Origin: Inonotus obliquus
Lineage: Eukaryota; Basidiomycota; Agaricomycetes; Hymenochaetales; Hymenochaetaceae
Reading direction: 5' to 3'
Length of the DNA stretch: 64,000 nucleotides
NCBI GenBank assembly: GCA_032164295.1
Contig: JAJHTX010000006.1
Span: 2,914,001 to 2,978,000 of the forward strand
Below, piece after piece: positions 58,395 to 64,000 of this stretch; the stretch's first letter is position 1; each line of letters begins with the position of its first letter. The notes under the pieces were generated by a model. It ran no database searches. It worked only from the letters and a program-made list of their open reading frames with translations, and was not told the origin of the DNA. The position numbers were made by a program, and so were the translations under genes.

Positions 58395-59001
58395 TTAAGG
58401 GACATTGCGACTCTGCATTTGGGGGGTAGAGTCATCAGAGAAGAACCAAAAAGTAGCATAGCCATATGACATACATCAGCGTCACGGGTGATTTCGAGAG
58501 AGGGCGCCTTTGGGCTTGTGCTGACAGCCGCAGAGGTGCGCGCAATGGATGCGAGATCGGCTGAGAGGAGTTAGGTTAGCATACAGTTACGCCGAATGCT
58601 GATACCAAGCGAGAAAGAGGACGAACCATCCTCGTTGAGACCATTTGCACGAACCTCGCGCGCTTTCTCCATCTCCTCTGGGCTTTGTGGAGGCGAGGAA
58701 GTCTGAGAACCAATAGTAGCAGGACGGACTGGTGCATTGACGTCCGAGGCCACGTCTGTGATATTCTCGTCGTCGAGTTCTGCATCGTCGAGTGCCTCAC
58801 GTTCTAACTCAAGCTCATCACGGCTGAGAGATGGGCTGAGTAATGGCTACTAGGCGAGATGAAGATGAATTGGACGTACACTGAGCCCCAGTTGTGCTGA
58901 CCTGCGCCACCCTTGAGGAGGGACTTGTCATAGCCAGATTTTGAGAGAGACCTGTCCCTGATGATTGCGCGAGGGAAGTTTGCACGTTTTGTACGAGTCA
59001 T
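58395..59001 (-). CDS. Small HABP4/SERBP1-like protein
   Basis: At least four exons from ATG 59,001 (MTRTKRANFPRAIIRDRSLS). The first exon ends in LLKGGAGQHNWGSV, similar to the GGxGxHNWG core of the HABP4/PAI-RBP1 (Stm1-related) family. The second gives RDELELEREALDDAELDDEN. A third reads ADLASIARTSAAVSTSPKAP after an intron at about 58,610-58,545. A short last exon ends at TAA 58,395. Family members bind ribosomes or RNA and clamp idle ribosomes. Assignment rests on the short core motif, so it is tentative. Confidence 0.55.
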
Positions 59002-59482
59002 GATGGTGAACGGAAGAGCAGAGAGGTAATGAGTCTGCGCCAGGTTATATAACGCGGTAACGATGGCGGTGACGGTATGCGGCGCGAATAGGATGAATCG
59101 TGTGACCGATTTCCCACAGTTTCGAGAATCAATGTTGACTTCTCTTTATTGCAAGGATTATCGATTATATGCAACTTTATCGAAACATATTCTACAACGT
59201 CTTTTCAGAGTACTGGTTGAACTTCGGTTTGCGTAGCTGGAGGAGAGAGCAACAGCTACCGGTTATGTAATCTTTAAATAACGGAAGTTACCGTAGGAGT
59301 GGTTTGGTAATCTTTGTGCTTACAAAGATACGTTTAGGGGCATAGCCCCTTTTAGAAAGTAAGCTTTGTCGCTTAGTCAGCAATATATTATTCTTTCTCT
59401 GCTCTCGTGCCCGTCCCTCCTCGAGGACGAGGACGAGCGAGGTCTTTTCCCAAGACCATCACAATCTCTTCCACCTTCATCC

Positions 59483-62400
59483 ATGGCCCCTCCTCCTCCT
59501 CCTCCTCCACCACCACCGCCGCCGCCTTTCTGTCTCCCATTCGGCAATAAGAAACCAAGACCGCTCTCCCCATCCCGTACGTTCTCAGAGAAGGGTTCGG
59601 CATGGTCAACAACTCGCAGGGATTCCTACCCTTACCGTCCTTCTTCTACTTCCTCCCGCACGCTCTCTCGTTCAAGATCGGCCGAGTCCCTCGACCTCGC
59701 TCGTCAGGGATCCTACTCCTCCACGGCGACCGTCACCAGCACCGGCAAAGCTGAAGAACTCACTTTCAAGTCGGACTCCGAGTCCTACAATCATCTCCCT
59801 TCTGCCCGAACATCCAGTCCACCCCCACCTCAGCCGCGGAAACTAGGCTGGGGCTTCGGCTGGGGCCTAGGTCGACAAAGGGAAAAGGAACTTGGCGGGA
59901 AAAGAGGTTTCCTGACTCGCAAAAACTCACTTTCGTCTGGTGCAGCTGCAGCTACTACGACTGGTACCGGCGCTGGCGCTGGCACCGGCACTCCCTATGC
60001 TAACCGCTCTGCGAACACCTCTGAGTTCTCACTTGTCTCTCCAAATGAAAAGCCCATTCGTTCCCGACTGTCGCCAATTCCCGATACATCCCCTCGCACG
60101 TCCCCTCGCACGTCCTCTTCTTCTCGTACCCCGCCCATCGTTCCGCCGAAACGTTCAAACACCCAGAGCTCAAAGGGCTCTGGCAAGTCGGGTTCGTCAA
60201 GCCAATCACGCCAGTCAGGCCAGTCCGGACAGTCCGGACAAACGCTCGGATCAGGTGGAAGCCGGTTCTCCCACCAGCGTCGTCCCACATTCTCGCCAGC
60301 TGACTCACAGAGTACCCTCGTCGGATCTGCATTAGAGCGAAAAATAAACGACGTCGAGGAGCCAAAGGAAAAGGTGGACACAACTCAGAGGCTGCTCGAG
60401 TTGAGAGCACTAATGACCAAGGAAAACCTTGATTACTAGTGCGTCCTTGAGTTTATTGCTATATTCCATATTCTTACAGCTTTGGTTTTCCCGCAGTGTC
60501 GTCCCAAGCGAGGACGCACATGGCTCTGAGTATGTCGCCAATTGCGATAAGCGTCGCGAGTTCATCTCTGGGTAAGGGTTTTGCATCCTGCTCTGCGCGC
60601 GCGAACTGGGTGCTCATCACTTGATTAAAGCTTCACAGGTTCTGCTGGAGTGGCCATTATATCGAGGAATAGTTCCTATCTCGTCACAGATTCTCGCTAC
60701 TGGCTCCAGGCAGAGGATGAACTCGACAGTAACTGGAATCTTATCAGAGCTCCGATTGTCGACGGCTTTCGGGACTGGCAGACCTTCCTTCTTTCACGGG
60801 TCCAAGAAGGTATCCGAATTGGCCTTGATGCACGCATGGTCAGCTGGGCTAAAGCGTCCGCTCTGAACACGGCCGTCTCTCGTCTTGGCGCGAAGCTCGT
60901 CTTTCCGTCCCAAAACCTCATTGACCTTGTGTGGAAGAGCAAACCACCCCGATCGAAAGATCCCGTTTTTATCCAATCCCGAAAGTTTGCGGGCCGAGAT
61001 GCTCAGTCAAAGCTCGCTGCTTTGCGTCAATGGATCATCGATCAACCGCCAGCGAAGCCTAGTTATGCCAAACCAGGTCCTCCTACGGATGCTCAAAAGC
61101 ACGTAGCAACACTCGTAGCCAGTCTGTCTAATATCGCATGGTTACTCAATCTGCGTGGGCACGACATTCCATACAATCCGGTCTTCCATGCATACCTTTT
61201 TGTCGGCCTAGAGAGTGCAACTCTTTTTGTCGAGCTCGCCAAGCTCACTGACGATGTGCGCAGTCACCTTGCGAGCCTGCAGGTCGAGCCGAAAGACTAC
61301 AACGAGATATGGTCTTTCTTACGTCGTGCGCCGTGGGGTCAGGGTAAGGTGCTCATCTCCGATGACACTAGTTATGCAATCTCGCTACTTCTCACCCACT
61401 TCCGTTACACGATCTCCCCGTCACCATCTCACGTAGAAGAGATGAAGGCGATTAAGAATGAAACCGAAATTGAGGGGCTGCGCAGGGCATATCTCCGTGA
61501 TGGCGCAAGCTTCGTCCGCTGGCTCGCCTGGTTAGAGGATAAACTAGCAAAGGGTTATGAGATAACGGAATATGAAGCCGCACAGCGTCTGACGGAGTAT
61601 CGCCGTAAGAACGAATTCTACGAAGGATTATCTTACGAGCCTATAAGTGCGACAGGTCCGAATGCGGCCCTCCCGCATTACAAACCGACCAAGTCTCGTG
61701 CTCCATTTATCGACCGTGATACTCCGTATCTGAAGTAAGTCTTCCCGCTGTCGTGATTCCCCTACCTCACTAAGCACGTATTATATAGTGACTCTGGCGC
61801 ACAGTATAGAGATGGAACAATCGACTGCACTCGCACTATGCATTTCGGTCGACCGACTGCGGAGCAGAGCGAGGCATACACTCGCGTCCTTCAAGGTCAC
61901 ATCGCCATCGACAGTGCCATCTTTCCTCAAGGCACAAGTGGCCGACAGTTGGATGTTCTTGCTCGTAATGCGCTATGGAAGGAGGGTCTCAACTACCTGG
62001 TGAGTTGCGTTATTTTGATTCATGACAGTTCAATTATTAACATGGGTCTAGCATGGTACAGGTCACGGATTCGGCTCTTTTCTGAATGTCCACGAAGGCC
62101 CACAGGGCTTCAGCTCTGATGTGCCGCTTGTACCAGGACATGTATTGACGAATGAACCCGGATATTGTGAGTAATGTAGCTTCGCATCAACTTCGGCAAC
62201 TGCAACTAATGATCGGTGTGGAATAGATGCCGACGGCAAATGGGGTATGCGCGTTGAGTCAGCGCTATTGGTAAAGAAAATCAAGGTAAATTGAGTTACC
62301 TAGATGTTTGTTATCATGTTTCTTACCGCTCATCAATAGACCAGACATGATGCTCCTGGCCAGATCTGGCTCGGGTTTGACCGCCTCACTGTCGTTCCAA

Positions 62401-62658
62401 TTCAAACGAAAATGGTCAGGGAGTCTATGCTTTCGAAAGAGGAGATTGCTTGGATTAAGGTGAGATCGGGGCCATTTTGTGGAGAGGAGGGTCCTCAACA
62501 TACATTATCTTCAGGAACATAACAAACTCTGTCTGCGGCTATTAGAACCATCAATCCAGGAAGATAAACGCGCGCTTAGATGGCTGCGTCGAGAAGCGGA
62601 GCGCGGCATTGGACAAGCCAGTCCGGTTCCAGGGGGGCTCCATATTGACTGGGATTAG
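59483..62658 (+). CDS. Xaa-Pro aminopeptidase (aminopeptidase P) with long N-terminal extension
   Basis: First in-frame ATG is 59,483 (MAPPP...), followed by about 300 disordered residues: a proline run, Ser/Arg-rich parts, a GWGFGWGLG segment, and SGQSGQSGQ repeats. Aminopeptidase P begins about [20 protein letters not shown]. Introns after DYY, ISG, YLN, NYL, GYY, KIK and WIK restore the family. The metal ligands of the pita-bread fold appear as [16 protein letters not shown] (two Asp), [17 protein letters not shown] (His), TNEPGYY (Glu) and RVESALLV (Glu). The enzyme removes N-terminal residues before proline and uses two manganese ions. Typical family length is about 600-620 residues, so the extension is extra. 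It is in frame with no intron inside. Confidence 0.9.
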
Positions 62659-64000
62659 GCAGTGTGATCGGCCGCGCAACGTAAATTTCCCCGGACAAAT
62701 TATCTACTGATTGTTTATCCGTGGCACGAAGTATACATTATTACCCTATGACTTGAACGGTTTCCTGACGGTATTTCACGTTCCACCTGTCGTTGCCTCC
62801 TACGAATTGCGACTTGTTCGACTCAAACTTGGTTATCGTGAACCTTACGGATTTCTTGATGCTTAAATATTTAATTTCTCCCTTCCTATATCCCCTTGGC
62901 ATTTTGTGCCCGAACCGAGATAGCTCGTTGATTGCCTGTCTGTTGTCTGATATTTTCTTTCAGAATCATTATTCCTCTTCGTTTTCTCTGTACACTTTCA
63001 TCTTGCCCTTTCGATTTCGGTACTCATATCTTCATGTGCCCATGCGAGCGTACGTTTTGTCTATAAATGATTGATTAGTGCTGCAGTTTCGCCATCAAGA
63101 ATCTCTAAACTACATTAGTGTACAGCAATCTGTACTGTTTCGATTGTGGTGCTGAAATGTTCCAGTGGAATTAGCACTTGGATGTAGTCCGGAGGCAATG
63201 GATAATGCGAGAAAAGGTGATATGATCCATCCTTTGTTTAGGATGCTCTCTCTCTATATATATATTTTCTAGCAATCTGACCCCAGGTGAATGATATAAG
63301 CTGGGGGGCCCCCAGCTAAGTGGGGCACCTCTATCACATGGTGCCAATTACCCTGCACCGCCCCTCGGCGGCAAAGGAGCATTTGCACAGATCCCCCCGC
63401 AGCTCTCAAGGACACACATGCCAACTTCTTTCATGCAGTGGATGACATGTATTGAATCCACCCAAGCTACAGATAGATACGGACGAAACTATGCCCAGCA
63501 TGCCGTCCCACATCTTCGAGCTTGCCAAGGCGTACGCACATCGATATCCTGAACTGTTAACAGGCTTGGGTTCCGTTGAGACAGTCGCCCGTGCTCTATT
63601 CTCGGTGGTGGATGTCGTCTAGTCAGCCAAGCACTTTGTTTTCTCGGCACTGCCATTCGCTCTTGTAGCGTAACTACCGAGGAAACTATCATCGGACTTG
63701 TTGTCGTTCCCATGGAGTCGAGCAGGTCAAGAGTGACTGTATATATATTCCTGCTGGAATCTTGGTCAAGATTCCGCCCGCGGGAACTTTTGGGTTCTTC
63801 TCTCCATGGGAAAGCCCCTAGGTTTGCCTTTCCAACGGTACCTCTCTCGCCCAATTCTGACCATCGGTTCTTGTGCTGGGGGCCATTCTCTGTGTGGGAA
63901 AGCTGGACCCCCCCATCAGCCAAGAGTGTTGGGGTCCCTCCTAAAAAAGAAATAGTCTGATGGGAGGAGGGTCCCAAAAAGGAAAGGACCCAAAGCTATG
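62659..64000. other. Terminal stretch without supported gene
   Basis: Contains a (TA)n tract (about 63,255-63,268), a near-perfect palindrome AGCTGGGGG-G-CCCCCAGCT (63,299-63,317) and an imperfect inverted repeat ggacccccccatcag / ctgatgggaggagggtcc (63,903-63,976). The minus strand is open for about 160 codons (63,977-63,489) without an ATG and without protein-like features, so I do not call it. Confidence 0.4.

Noticed and set aside
63489..63977. 160-codon open stretch on the minus strand at the window end
   Set aside because: No ATG, low-complexity and not protein-like, overlaps an inverted repeat; likely chance.

Overview
The window is nuclear DNA of a filamentous fungus, most likely a basidiomycete (Agaricomycetes). 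This rests on the short (about 50-70 bp) GT-AG introns, many per gene, on the protein families present (DOMON/cytochrome b561, ArAE/BRE4-like transporter, Chk2-type kinase, TENA, 4CL-like ligase, NOG1, aminopeptidase P) and on the type of transposon. I cannot name the species.

Positions 1-12,200 are an AT-rich, gene-poor transposon graveyard. It holds stop-riddled coding remnants, a solo LTR with an exact CAGAC target duplication (5047-5491), a second GC-richer LTR-like island flanked by AGATC (2580-4112), a decayed DDE/mariner-type transposase on the minus strand (about 10,080-10,900) and a diverged direct repeat shared by the two ends of the region. The boundary to gene-rich DNA at about 12,200 is abrupt.

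Positions 12,205-31,000 carry housekeeping genes: a glycerol-3-phosphate/DHAP acyltransferase (-), a secreted DOMON-cytochrome b561 protein (+), an ArAE_2_N/BRE4-like transporter (-), a TENA-family protein (-), homocysteine S-methyltransferase (-), a Chk2/Rad53-like kinase with SQ/TQ cluster and FHA domain (+), 40S ribosomal protein uS2/RPS0 (+) and an unknown acidic protein (+).

Positions 31,076-47,353 are a nested mobile element. A probable non-autonomous DNA transposon (imperfect terminal inverted repeats starting CACGGCGGGC, possible TGT duplication) is split by a 14,170-bp Ty3/Gypsy chromovirus (31,610-45,779) with two 1,683-bp LTRs and a CTTCC duplication. The retroelement is unusually large. 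It has a 16-nt self-priming site of Tf1 type, a well-formed -1 frameshift signal between gag and pol, a coiled-coil ORF before gag, two ORFs after pol (one with a membrane anchor) and an ORF inside U3 of both LTRs. All its internal premature stops are TGA where CGA is possible, and five of six LTR differences are CpG transitions. This points to recent insertion and methyl-CpG or RIP-like decay.

Positions 47,400-62,700 are gene-rich again: DPM1 (+), a peroxisome-targeted 4CL-like acyl-CoA ligase (-), a small charged protein (-), NOG1 (-), a UIM-bearing protein (+), a HABP4/SERBP1-like small protein (-) and an aminopeptidase P with a long disordered N-terminal extension (+). The last 1.3 kb has no gene I can support. 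Exon borders were derived by hand from splice signals and reading-frame continuity. No search could be run.
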